From Rhodanobacteraceae bacterium UBA703 (GTDB lineage: Bacteria > Pseudomonadota > Gammaproteobacteria > Xanthomonadales > Rhodanobacteraceae): a stretch of 13,638 nt of DNA. The translations under genes and the position numbers were made by a program. Location: positions 1 to 13,638 of the forward strand of contig DBMH01000115.1 of the NCBI GenBank assembly GCA_002297645.1. Direction: 5' to 3'. The notes under the pieces are model-generated. The model saw nothing but the letters and a program-made list of their open reading frames with translations, was not told the origin of the DNA and did not search any database. Below, one piece after another: positions 1 to 7,472 of this stretch (its first letter is position 1; each line of letters starts with the position of its first letter).

Positions 1-1691
1 GCGTGTACGCGGTCGATTCCCTCGCCGCCGCGCGCGAGCGCCTCGCGGCGCTGGGTCCGGGAGAATCCGTCGTCACGCCGCAAGGCGAATGGATGGGAGC
101 CGGCTTCCTGCGCGTGCAGCGCGGCGCCGGCGCGCAGGTCGGCGTGCTCGCGCGCGAGCGCGAGATCCGCGAGCTGTCCGCGCGCATCGTCCGCCTGGAA
201 GAAGAGATCGCGCAGCGCGCCGAGTCGCTCGACCGCGGCAAGCAGGAACGCATCGAGGCCGAGCGCATGCGCGACGATGCGCAGCGCGAGCTGTACACCG
301 CCCACCGGCGCCTCGCCGAAGTCGGCGGCCAGCTGCAGAGCCAGCGCGGGCGTATCGACAGCGCCCAGGAGCGGCTGGCGCGCGTCGAGCGCGAGCTCGA
401 GGAGGTCATCCTCAAGCTCGACACCGACCGCGAACTGGCCCAGGAAGCCCGCGGCCGGCTCGACGTCGCGGTGTCGAAGATGGGCGACCTCGAGCAGCGT
501 CGCCAGCTGCTCGACGGCGAGCGCCGTCAGTTGCTGGAGGCGCGCGAGGAAGCACGCATGAACTCGCGCGAGGCGCGCGAGGCGGCGCACCAGCTCGCGC
601 TGGCGATCGAATCGCGTCGTTCCGCCGTGGTCGCGCTGGAACAATCCCTGCAGCGCATGCACGCGCAGTTGGCGCAGTTCGACACGCGCCGCGCCGAGAT
701 TTCGGCTCAGCTCGCCACCGGCAGCGATCCGATGGCCGGCCTCGAAGCCGAGCGCCAGACCTACCTGTCGCAGCGTCTTCTGGTCGACCGGCAGATGGTC
801 GAGGCGCGCCAGGCGCAGCAGGAGCAGGACGCCGAGTTGCGCCGCCTCGAGCAGGAGCGCCACCGATTCGAGCAGACGCTCAACGAGCATCGCGAGCGGA
901 TCGCCGACCTGCGCCTGCGCGAGCAGGAGCACAGCCTGCGCGCGCAGGCCCTCACGGCTGCGATCGTCGAGGCCGGTTTCGAGCTGGAGCCGTTGATGGC
1001 GTCGTTGCCGCCCGAAGCGGATGCAGTGCAGTGGCAGGCGGATCTCGGCGAACTCGAGCAGAAGATCCGTCGCCTCGAGCCGGTCAACCTCGCGGCGATC
1101 CAGGAATACGAGGAGCAATCGCAGCGCAAGACCTGGCTGGACTCGCAGCTGACCGACCTCGCTACCGCGCTGGAGACGCTCGAAGGCGCGATCCGCAAGA
1201 TCGACAAGGAGACGCGCACGCGCTTCAAGGAGACCTTCGACCGCGTCAACACCGGATTCCAGGAGCTGTTCCCGCGCCTGTTCGGCGGCGGCCATGCGCA
1301 CTTGGACCTGACCGGAGAGGACCTGCTGTCCACCGGGGTCTCGATCCTGGCGCGCCCTCCGGGCAAGCGCGTCAGTTCGATCTCGCTGCTGTCCGGCGGC
1401 GAGAAGGCGATGACCGCGGTGGCGCTGGTGTTCGCGATCTTCCGCCTGAATCCGGCGCCGTTCTGCCTGCTCGACGAGGTCGACGCGCCGCTCGACGAGG
1501 CCAACGTCGGGCGCTTCTCGTCGATGGTGGGGGAGATGAGCGAGCACGTGCAGTTCATCTTCGTCACGCACAACAAGGCGACGATGGAGGCCGCACGGCA
1601 GCTCTGTGGCGTTACCATGCGCGAGCCGGGCGTGTCGCGGCTGGTGCAGGTGGATCTCGCCGAAGCGGCGAAACTCGCCGGCGCGGCCTGA
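1..1691 (+). CDS. smc: Chromosome segregation protein SMC, C-terminal part (5' end outside window)
   Basis: Condensin ATPase that compacts and organises the chromosome. Only the C-terminal ~562 residues are present; the frame is open to the left edge, so the GTG at base 3 is not a start. Counting from that codon, residues ~1-48 look like the end of the hinge. Residues ~50-330 are a long Arg/Glu/Gln-rich coiled coil, and ~350-562 the C-terminal head. The head has the ABC signature LLSGGEK (Ser464-Lys468), Walker B FCLLDE with catalytic Glu492, the D-loop after it, and the H-loop FVTHNK with His523. A full-length SMC is about 1,150-1,200 residues, so roughly half is missing through the window edge, not through damage. 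zipA follows 99 bases later on the same strand, an order known from Pseudomonas and Xanthomonas relatives. The identification is firm. Confidence 0.97.
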   Translation, partial: VYAVDSLAAARERLAALGPGESVVTPQGEWMGAGFLRVQRGAGAQVGVLAREREIRELSARIVRLEEEIAQRAESLDRGKQERIEAERMRDDAQRELYTAHRRLAEVGGQLQSQRGRIDSAQERLARVERELEEVILKLDTDRELAQEARGRLDVAVSKMGDLEQRRQLLDGERRQLLEAREEARMNSREAREAAHQLALAIESRRSAVVALEQSLQRMHAQLAQFDTRRAEISAQLATGSDPMAGLEAERQTYLSQRLLVDRQMVEARQAQQEQDAELRRLEQERHRFEQTLNEHRERIADLRLREQEHSLRAQALTAAIVEAGFELEPLMASLPPEADAVQWQADLGELEQKIRRLEPVNLAAIQEYEEQSQRKTWLDSQLTDLATALETLEGAIRKIDKETRTRFKETFDRVNTGFQELFPRLFGGGHAHLDLTGEDLLSTGVSILARPPGKRVSSISLLSGGEKAMTAVALVFAIFRLNPAPFCLLDEVDAPLDEANVGRFSSMVGEMSEHVQFIFVTHNKATMEAARQLCGVTMREPGVSRLVQVDLAEAAKLAGAA

Positions 1692-1790
1692 TCGGACGCC
1701 CGGCGGAACGGCTTGCAGGAGGCTCGACCCGGAGCGGGCCTTCCGTCCCGAAACTGCGCCACACGACGAACCGGAACGAGGCAAAGCAAG

Positions 1791-2561
1791 ATGGATTGGA
1801 ACCCCGCAGTCGGCATTCCGCTCATCGTCCTGGGTGCGATGGCGCTGGTCCTGATCTACCTGTTCGGCCGTCCGAAGAAGCCGGAGCAGGGCGAGCGCCG
1901 GCCGTCGAAGGCGCAGCCCGGCGGCGAACGCATCGAGCCGGTCTTCGGCGATGCCGCCATCGGCGATCCCGACGCCGTGGCGGAACCGGAGCAGGGCGAA
2001 CTCGACGTTTCGCTGCGCGCCGAACTCGACCGCCTCGGTTCGGTCGTCGCCGGCGACAACGCCGCGCGTGCGGCGTCGGCGCGCTCGAACGTGGGCACGC
2101 GGCCGAACGACCGCCAGATCGAACGCATCGTCACGCTTTACGTGGCGGCCCGTGCGGGCGACATGCTGGTCGGCTCCGACATCGTCGTCGCCGCGGAGAA
2201 GGCCGGGCTCGAGTTCGGCGACATGGGCATCTTCCATCGCCTCGTGCTCGGCAAGAACGTCGACGGCCCGGTGTTCAGCATGGCCAACATGGTCAAGCCG
2301 GGGAGCTTCGACATGACCCAGCTCGACGCCGTGCGCACGCCCGGCGTGACGCTGTTCATGACGCTTCCAGGACCGTTGCGCGCGCTCGACGCGTGGGAAA
2401 TGCTGCTGCCGACCGCGCAGCGCCTCGCCGAATTGCTCGACGCGCAAGTGCTCGACGAAGGACGCAACGCGCTCGGCCGCCAGCGCATCGCTCACATCCG
2501 CGACGAACTGCGCGCCTGGGATCGCCAGCAGGAACGCAACCAGATCTGGCCAGGTCGCTAG
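1791..2561 (+). CDS. zipA: Cell division protein ZipA
   Basis: Inner-membrane protein that tethers FtsZ filaments to the membrane early in divisome assembly. The 256-residue product starts at ATG 1791, preceded by a purine-rich GGAACGAGG about 9 nt upstream. The frame is open further upstream, but that extension lacks ZipA character. Residues 7-26 form one N-terminal membrane segment with a three-residue-short N-out tail, followed by basic RPKK. Residues ~30-105 are a charged, low-complexity linker. Residues ~107-245 are the FtsZ-binding domain, recognisable by FGDMGIFHR (142-150) and FSMANMVKPGSFD (162-174), which closely match the family core. It is shorter than E. coli ZipA (328 residues) because the linker is short and lacks the long Pro/Gln stretch. 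It lies 99 bases after smc and is probably cotranscribed. The gene that usually follows, ligA, is absent here. Confidence 0.95.
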   Translation: MDWNPAVGIPLIVLGAMALVLIYLFGRPKKPEQGERRPSKAQPGGERIEPVFGDAAIGDPDAVAEPEQGELDVSLRAELDRLGSVVAGDNAARAASARSNVGTRPNDRQIERIVTLYVAARAGDMLVGSDIVVAAEKAGLEFGDMGIFHRLVLGKNVDGPVFSMANMVKPGSFDMTQLDAVRTPGVTLFMTLPGPLRALDAWEMLLPTAQRLAELLDAQVLDEGRNALGRQRIAHIRDELRAWDRQQERNQIWPGR

Positions 2562-2787
2562 GCGCTTCAGCGGCGGAGGCCGCCTCGGCTGCGAAGTCCG
2601 CAACGCGCTCGCCGGTCTTCCGTGCCAGGCTCGAATCGCGCGCTTCCCGTTGATAACTCCGACTTCCTTCTCCACACAAGCGGGAAGTCGGTGAAGGCCG
2701 GCATTGAAAAAACCGGGATCCCGCTCCGGATCCGGTCGGCGCAGCGGCCGGCCGGATCGGGGGCCCGCGTCGCATTCGGTGGCGCGA
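2562..2787. other. Intergenic region between convergent zipA and the beta-helix gene
   Basis: This 226-base stretch separates two convergent genes. I find no convincing coding sequence in it. The one clear element is a perfect 9-bp inverted repeat in the middle (listed separately). The right part is rich in short GC palindromes around 2714-2760 but has no recognisable gene. Confidence 0.6.
2659..2691. terminator. Perfect 9-bp hairpin midway between convergent genes, possible bidirectional terminator
   Basis: CCGACTTCC (2659-2667) is exactly complementary to GGAAGTCGG (2683-2691), with a 15-base loop. The hairpin lies about 97 bases from both the zipA stop and the stop of the opposing beta-helix gene. 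That placement suggests a shared transcription end. No T-tract follows on either strand, so it is not a canonical Rho-independent terminator. It could instead be one copy of a dispersed palindromic repeat. Confidence 0.4.
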
Positions 2788-4149
2788 TCAGCGCAGGATC
2801 AGCGTTGCTTTCGTCGGCGCGGGCGCCTGCTCGAAGCCGTTGCCGAACAGGCGGTCGTCGCTCTCGACGAGCGCGCACGGGCTGAAGGGCGAAGTCGAAT
2901 ACGCGGCGACTTCGGATACGCCGACGCTGGCCGTCGCGGCGACCGCACGCACGCCGAAGCCCGCCACCGGCGCACGCCAGGTGAATGCGCGCACGCCGCT
3001 GTCGACGGGCGTGTCGATCTCGAAATCTCCGAGGAACGCCTGGCCCTCGCCGTGGCCGCCGGCGTCCGCGCATACGCCGGCGTCGAAGTTCGCGAACAAC
3101 TGCACGCGATAGCGCGTTTGCGCGGCGGAGTTGATGCGGCCCTCCACGACGAGGTCTTCCCCGGATTCGCGCACCGACTCGATTTCCGGATGGTTCAACG
3201 CACCGTTCGCGCCGTTGTCGAGATCGTCGGTATCGTTGACGTAGGTGTTGCCGGCGAGCGCGATGCTGCGGCATTCCGGCGAATCGGCGGCGTTGGCGAA
3301 GATCAGTGAGCCGATCCAGACCTCGTTGACGCTGCTCGGAGCGACGCGCACGCCGTCGCAGCGGTTGCCTGCGATCACGTTCGGCACTGCGGCGCCGAAA
3401 TCGCCGACGCGGTTCGTGTCCGCCATGACGATGACGCCGGCATCGTTGCCGAGGGTCGGCTTGCCGGACCGGTCGGTTCCGATCAGGTTGCCGATGACGA
3501 CGTTGCGCGGCCCCGTGCTGCGGATGCCGAAGGCCCGGTTCGCCGAGATCAGGTTGCGGTCGGCCGGGTCGGAGCCGCCGATGACGCAGAAGTCGCACTC
3601 GGCGAGAATGCCGCCGCCGCGGTTGCCGGCGGCAGTGCCGAAGACCTCGGTGCCGATGTAGTTGCCGCGTGCGCGCGATTCCGGTGCCCAGGCGCGGAAA
3701 TAGATGCCCGGCCCGTCGGTGTTGATGATCGCGAGACCGCGGATGTCCGTCGTCGCGGCGACTTCGAATGCCGCACCGTGCGTGGCGAGCGCATCAATGA
3801 CGATACGGACCTCCGCGTTCATGCCGTCCGTCGCGGTATTCGGCGACGCGCCGGGCTGCGTGTACCCGTCGATCTCGAGCGGCCTGGTGATCGAGAGCGT
3901 CGACTGAAGCAGGATGCGCCGGTACTGGCTGGGTTCGCCGGGAATGTCGAACTCGATCCGGTCCACGTCGTCGAACAGGTTCGCGTACGCCACCGCGGCA
4001 CGCAGGCAACGGCCGCCCGTGATCCAGGCGCTGCACGAATCGCCGGTGTTCTTGACGGTCAGCGTCGCGGCCTGGCTTTCAACGGCGGCGGACGCGAGCA
4101 GGAGCGACGCGAGCCCGAGGCAGGCGCGGAAGGTCCGGGGAAAAGTCAT
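2788..4149 (-). CDS. Secreted CSLREA-type right-handed parallel beta-helix protein
   Basis: Predicted exported protein of 453 residues with unknown substrate or partner. The start at 4149 is chosen over an upstream ATG (4194) because AAGGAG (4155-4160) sits 5 nt before it and a signal peptide follows directly (hydrophobic ~8-24, likely cleavage after AVESQA-A near 27-28). Residues ~29-57 resemble the CSLREA N-terminal segment (TLTVKNTGDSC...GGRCLRAAVAYAN). Residues ~135-285 carry degenerate beta-helix rungs of the GNxIGTD..G...GN..G / RNLISAN type (GNYIGTE 162-168, GNLIGTD 220-226, PNVIAGN 256-262). Residues ~340-420 resemble the C-terminal beta-rich part of such proteins (YRVQLFAN, GEGQAFLGDF). 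Near the end is DRLFGNGFE (432-440). Its frame is isolated between convergent zipA and codirectional TetR. Family call is fairly sure; function is not known. Confidence 0.85.
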   Translation of the reverse strand: MTFPRTFRACLGLASLLLASAAVESQAATLTVKNTGDSCSAWITGGRCLRAAVAYANLFDDVDRIEFDIPGEPSQYRRILLQSTLSITRPLEIDGYTQPGASPNTATDGMNAEVRIVIDALATHGAAFEVAATTDIRGLAIINTDGPGIYFRAWAPESRARGNYIGTEVFGTAAGNRGGGILAECDFCVIGGSDPADRNLISANRAFGIRSTGPRNVVIGNLIGTDRSGKPTLGNDAGVIVMADTNRVGDFGAAVPNVIAGNRCDGVRVAPSSVNEVWIGSLIFANAADSPECRSIALAGNTYVNDTDDLDNGANGALNHPEIESVRESGEDLVVEGRINSAAQTRYRVQLFANFDAGVCADAGGHGEGQAFLGDFEIDTPVDSGVRAFTWRAPVAGFGVRAVAATASVGVSEVAAYSTSPFSPCALVESDDRLFGNGFEQAPAPTKATLILR

Positions 4150-4164
4150 GGCATCTCCTTGCGA

Positions 4165-4181
4165 GCGGGCCAGCGGCCCGC
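4165..4181 (-). promoter_or_regulatory. Strong hairpin just upstream of the beta-helix gene's ribosome-binding site
   Basis: GCGGGCC (4165-4171) and GGCCCGC (4175-4181) form a perfect 7-bp GC stem with a 3-base loop. It ends only 4 bases before the AAGGAG ribosome-binding site (4155-4160) of the beta-helix gene. In the mRNA leader it could affect ribosome access or transcript stability. Function is inferred from position only. The rest of the 160-base gap up to the TetR stop holds no gene I recognise; the promoter must lie there, but I cannot place -35/-10 boxes with confidence. Confidence 0.35.
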
Positions 4182-4309
4182 GACACGGATGCATGTCGAT
4201 ACGGTGGGGTGTTTCCTATCATGCCCGGCCGCCGTGCGCGGCGAGTCCGCAATCGGTGCAACGTATCGTTCCGGATGCGGCTACGGCGACGTGGCGGCTG
4301 AGGCGGCCG

Positions 4310-4942
4310 TCAGCGCAAGTAGGTCGCCGCGAGCGCGTTGAGGTGATGGCGCTCGGCATCGCGCAGGAACGGCGCGACCAGCATCATGACCTGATGGATG
4401 CCGCGATTCAGGTCGACTTCGTCGGCGTGGGTCTTGCCGCCGCGCACTGCGTCGAAGTTCATCCAGAACGTCGCGATCAGCAGGATGTTCTCCACCAGCG
4501 CGCGGATCTCGTCCGCGCTCGCGCGGATCGCGCCGGCGCCGGCCAGGCCGCGCAGCAGGGCGGTGATGCTCGCGTCCGCGCGCACCATGATGCGCGCGAA
4601 GCGCAGCTTCAGCTTGCGGTTGCGCGCGAGGATGTCGACGAGGTCGCGGTAGAGGAAGCGGTACTCGCGCAGCGACTCGAACACGAGATGCAACTGCAGC
4701 CAGATGTCCTCGAGGTCCGGCACTCGGCCTTCCGGCAGCAGCAGGGCTTCGTCGAGCCGCGTTTCGTAGCGCGCGAACAGGTGCTCGACGATGTCGTCCT
4801 TGCTGCGGAAGTGGTAGTACAGATTGCCCGGGCTGATGCCGAGCTCGTCGGCGATGTGGTTCGTGCTGACGTTGGGCTCGCCTCGCGCATTGAACAGCGC
4901 AAGGCTGGTCCCGAGGATGCGTTCGCGGGTCTGCCGTGCCAT
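4310..4942 (-). CDS. TetR-family transcriptional regulator, PhaD-like
   Basis: DNA-binding regulator of 210 residues. The start at 4942 (MARQTRERIL) gives the normal TetR N-terminus. There is no good ribosome-binding site in front of it, so translation may be weak or coupled. Residues ~24-47 are the helix-turn-helix (VSTNHIADELGISPGNLYYHF). The region around residues 16-55 (LFNARGEPNVST...GISPGNLYYHFRSKDDIVEHLF) strongly resembles Pseudomonas PhaD, a regulator of polyhydroxyalkanoate genes. The helical ligand domain (~60-210) includes WLQLHLVFESLREYRFLYRDL, also PhaD-like. It lies 143 bases downstream of the acyl-CoA-binding protein gene on the same strand, so the two may share a transcript. 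By analogy and context the ligand is probably an acyl-CoA or other lipid intermediate, and the targets the adjacent divergent promoter. Both are inference; the TetR family assignment is firm. Confidence 0.9.
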   Translation of the reverse strand: MARQTRERILGTSLALFNARGEPNVSTNHIADELGISPGNLYYHFRSKDDIVEHLFARYETRLDEALLLPEGRVPDLEDIWLQLHLVFESLREYRFLYRDLVDILARNRKLKLRFARIMVRADASITALLRGLAGAGAIRASADEIRALVENILLIATFWMNFDAVRGGKTHADEVDLNRGIHQVMMLVAPFLRDAERHHLNALAATYLR

Positions 4943-5085
4943 GCCCGGACCGGTGCGATCAATCGGAGCAGACGGTCCGCGGAAGGGTCGCCCCCGGAAC
5001 CGCTGCACGCCCGTACGCCGGGCCGGCGCCCGATGCGCATCCGCGCTCGAGGCAGCGAGTCGACCGGGGGCGGAGGACCACTCGA

Positions 5086-5343
5086 TCAGCCTTCCAGTTT
5101 CTTCACCAGGTCGACGTACTTCTGCTGCGCGTCCTCGGCCTTCGTGCCCTTGAGCTTGGCCCATGCCTCGTACTTGGCCGTGCCGACGAAGTCGAAGAAG
5201 CCCGGCTTGGGGCCGGAGACGTCGCCCTCCGAGCCCTGCTTGTAGAGCGCGTACAGCTTCAGCAGGGTGTCGTTGTCGGGGCGCTCCGCGAGCTTCTTGA
5301 CGTCTTCGGCGGCCTTCTCGAAACGGGCATTCAAATCGGACAT
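5086..5343 (-). CDS. Acyl-CoA-binding protein (ACBP)
   Basis: Small cytosolic four-helix protein of 85 residues that binds long-chain acyl-CoA esters, buffers the pool and delivers them to enzymes. It aligns along its whole length with the animal and yeast ACBP fold. All five classical ligand-contact residues are in place, each shifted by three from bovine numbering: Tyr31, Tyr34, Lys35, Lys57 and Tyr76. The signature LYALYKQ...GD...P...DF.G.AKYEAW is intact. The start at 5343 is supported by GGGGAGA ending 5-6 nt before the ATG. ACBP is near-universal in eukaryotes but patchy in bacteria. The gene is the first on the minus strand across a 137-base divergent spacer from the fatty acyl-CoA reductase gene, and TetR follows it. 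That placement suggests it supplies or guards the reductase's substrate. Confidence 0.95.
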   Translation of the reverse strand: MSDLNARFEKAAEDVKKLAERPDNDTLLKLYALYKQGSEGDVSGPKPGFFDFVGTAKYEAWAKLKGTKAEDAQQKYVDLVKKLEG

Positions 5344-5480
5344 GGATTCTCCCCGCGCACGTTGGCGTTGCAGGCGGCGAGCTTACCTCACGTCGCGACG
5401 GCGTGCGCGGCGTAGCCAGTCCGCTCGATCCGGGTCTATTCTTGCGCGGACAATCATCGCGTCACGGGAGGGTGCGCAAC
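5344..5480. promoter_or_regulatory. Divergent promoter region between ACBP and fatty acyl-CoA reductase genes
   Basis: This 137-base spacer must hold promoters for both directions. On the plus strand a weak sigma70-like pair is TAGCCA (5413-5418) and TATTCT (5437-5442), 18 bases apart; each matches the consensus at four of six positions. A GGGAGGG ribosome-binding site (5465-5471) precedes the reductase ATG by 9 nt. On the minus strand a TAAGCT hexamer (complement of 5381-5386) is a possible -10 box for the ACBP gene, without a clear -35. A perfect 10-bp palindrome CGTCGCGACG lies at 5391-5400, just upstream of that hexamer, and is a candidate operator for the neighbouring TetR protein. All sites are pattern matches only. 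Confidence 0.4.
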
Positions 5481-7472
5481 ATGACCTACTTCGTCACCGG
5501 GGCAACCGGGTTCATCGGACGGCACCTGCTGGAGCGGCTGCTCGAACGCAAGGGCACGGTCCATTGCCTCGTTCGCAAGGAGTCGATCGGCAAGTTCAAC
5601 GAACTGCGCGAGAAACTCGGTGTCGACGACAAGCGCCTGGTCGCCGTGACCGGCGACCTCTCCAAGCCGAAGCTCGGCATCTCCCCGGCCGCGCAGCGCG
5701 CGCTGACCGGCAAGGTCAAGCACTTCTTCCATCTCGCGGCGCTCTACGATCTCGCCGCCGACGAACAGAGCCAGGTCGTCGCGAACGTCGAGGGGACGCG
5801 CCATGCGATCGAATTCGCCGAGGCGATCAAGGCCGGCTGCTTCCACCACGTCAGCTCGATCGCCGCGGCGGGGATGTATCCGGGCGTGTTCCGCGAGGAC
5901 ATGTTCGACGAGGCGGAGGAACTGGACCATCCGTACTTCCGCACCAAGCACGAATCCGAGGGACTGGTGCGGAAGCACTGCACGCGGCCATACCGCATCT
6001 ACCGCCCGGGCATCGTCATCGGCGATTCGCGCACCGGCGAGATCGACAAGATCGACGGGCCGTACTATTTCTTCCGCCTGATCAAGAAGATGCGCGAAGC
6101 GCTGCCGCCGTGGATGCCGACGATCGGCCTCGAAGGCGGCCGCATCAACCTCGTGCCGGTCGACTGGGTCGCCGCCGCGCTCGACCACATCGCGCACAAG
6201 CCCGCGCTCGACGGCCACACCTTCCACCTGACCGATCCGGCGCCGCGCCGCATCGGCGAGGTGCTGAACCTGTTCGCGCGTGCCGGCCACGCGCCGCAGA
6301 TGACGATGCGCCTGGATGCGCGCATGTTCGGCTTCATCCCGGCCAGCCTGCGATCGGCGCTGGGTGCCTTGCCGCCGGTCAAGCGCGTCGTCGGCGTGTT
6401 GCTGCGCGATCTCGGCATCCCGGCGTCCGTGATGAAGTTCATCAACTATCCGACGCGCTTCGACAGTCGCGAGACCGAGCGCGCGCTGAAGGGTTCGAAG
6501 ATCAGGCTGCCGAAACTCGACGACTACGCGTGGCGGCTGTGGGACTACTGGGAGCGCCATCTCGATCCGGACCTGTTCGTCGACCATTCCCTCGGCGGCA
6601 AGGTCAAGGGCAAGGTCGTCGTGGTCACCGGCGGCTCGTCCGGCATCGGCAAGGCGGCGGCGCTGAAGATCGCCGCGGCCGGCGCGAAACTGGTGATCTG
6701 CGCGCGCGGCGCCGATGAACTGGCGGAGACGAAGAAGGAAATCGAGGCGGCCGGCGGCGTCTGCCATACCTACCAGGTCGACCTCGCGGATCTCGCTTCC
6801 TGCGACAAGTTCGTCGCCGACGTGCTCGCGGATCACGGCCACGTCGACGTCCTCGTCAACAACGCCGGGCGCTCGATCCGCCGCGCGATCAGCGCGAGCT
6901 TCGACCGCTTCCACGACTTCGAGCGCACGATGCAGCTCAACTACTTCGGCGCATTGCGGCTGATCATGGGCTTCCTGCCGAAGATGGCGGAACGGCATCG
7001 CGGCCACGTCATCAACATCTCGTCGATCGGCGTGCTGACGAACTCGCCGCGCTTCTCCGCCTACGTCGCCTCGAAGGCCGCGCTCGACGCGTTCTCGCGC
7101 TGCGCGCAGGCCGAGTATTCGGACAACGGCGTCAACTTCACGACGATCAACATGCCGCTCGTGAAGACACCGATGATCGCGCCGACGAAGATGTACGAAT
7201 CGGTGCCGACGCTGTCGCCGGACGAGGCTGCCGACATCATCATCGAGGCGATCGTCGAGCGACCGGTACGCGTCGCGACGCGCCTCGGCATCTTCGCGCA
7301 GGTCTTCTACGCGCTGGCGCCGCGGGTCTACGAGATCGTCATGAACACCGCGTTCCGCCTGTTCCCGGATTCGGCGGCCTCGAAGGGCATGAAGGGGCGC
7401 GACGAGCGGGAGCAGCAGCCGACCAGCGAGCAGGTCGCGTTCGCGGCGTTGATGCGAGGCGTGCACTGGTAG
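5481..7472 (+). CDS. Two-domain alcohol-forming fatty acyl-CoA reductase (tandem SDR fusion)
   Basis: Predicted to reduce long-chain acyl-CoA (or acyl-ACP) via the aldehyde to a fatty alcohol using NAD(P)H. The product has 663 residues, matching the ~660 of Marinobacter Maqu_2507-type reductases and mycobacterial AcrA1. ATG 5481 has GGGAGGG 9 nt upstream. The N-terminal half is an extended SDR: TGATGFIG (6-13), catalytic Ser region HHVSSIAA (122-129), and YFRTK (Tyr152, Lys156). By family knowledge this half acts on aldehyde. The C-terminal half, from ~375, is a classical SDR similar to Acinetobacter Acr1: TGGSSGIG (383-390), NNAG (460-463), NISS (Ser514/515) and YVASK (Tyr528, Lys532). Both catalytic sets are intact. 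The C-terminus EQVAFAALMRGVHW resembles the Marinobacter protein as I remember it. It is divergent from the ACBP/TetR genes. A generic SDR of other specificity is the main alternative. Confidence 0.9.
   Translation: MTYFVTGATGFIGRHLLERLLERKGTVHCLVRKESIGKFNELREKLGVDDKRLVAVTGDLSKPKLGISPAAQRALTGKVKHFFHLAALYDLAADEQSQVVANVEGTRHAIEFAEAIKAGCFHHVSSIAAAGMYPGVFREDMFDEAEELDHPYFRTKHESEGLVRKHCTRPYRIYRPGIVIGDSRTGEIDKIDGPYYFFRLIKKMREALPPWMPTIGLEGGRINLVPVDWVAAALDHIAHKPALDGHTFHLTDPAPRRIGEVLNLFARAGHAPQMTMRLDARMFGFIPASLRSALGALPPVKRVVGVLLRDLGIPASVMKFINYPTRFDSRETERALKGSKIRLPKLDDYAWRLWDYWERHLDPDLFVDHSLGGKVKGKVVVVTGGSSGIGKAAALKIAAAGAKLVICARGADELAETKKEIEAAGGVCHTYQVDLADLASCDKFVADVLADHGHVDVLVNNAGRSIRRAISASFDRFHDFERTMQLNYFGALRLIMGFLPKMAERHRGHVINISSIGVLTNSPRFSAYVASKAALDAFSRCAQAEYSDNGVNFTTINMPLVKTPMIAPTKMYESVPTLSPDEAADIIIEAIVERPVRVATRLGIFAQVFYALAPRVYEIVMNTAFRLFPDSAASKGMKGRDEREQQPTSEQVAFAALMRGVHW

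Noticed and set aside
1713..1790. Upstream start giving ZipA 26 more residues
   Set aside because: The extension would bury the N-terminal membrane segment behind a polar leader, contrary to the family. ATG 1791 has a purine-rich site at good spacing.
89..2653. 854-codon open frame spanning smc and zipA in another frame
   Set aside because: Extremely Arg/Ala-rich, crosses two certain genes and their spacer, and shows no motif.
3914..5245. 443-codon plus-strand open frame over the TetR and ACBP genes
   Set aside because: Crosses three certain minus-strand gene regions and has no domain; a GC-content artefact.
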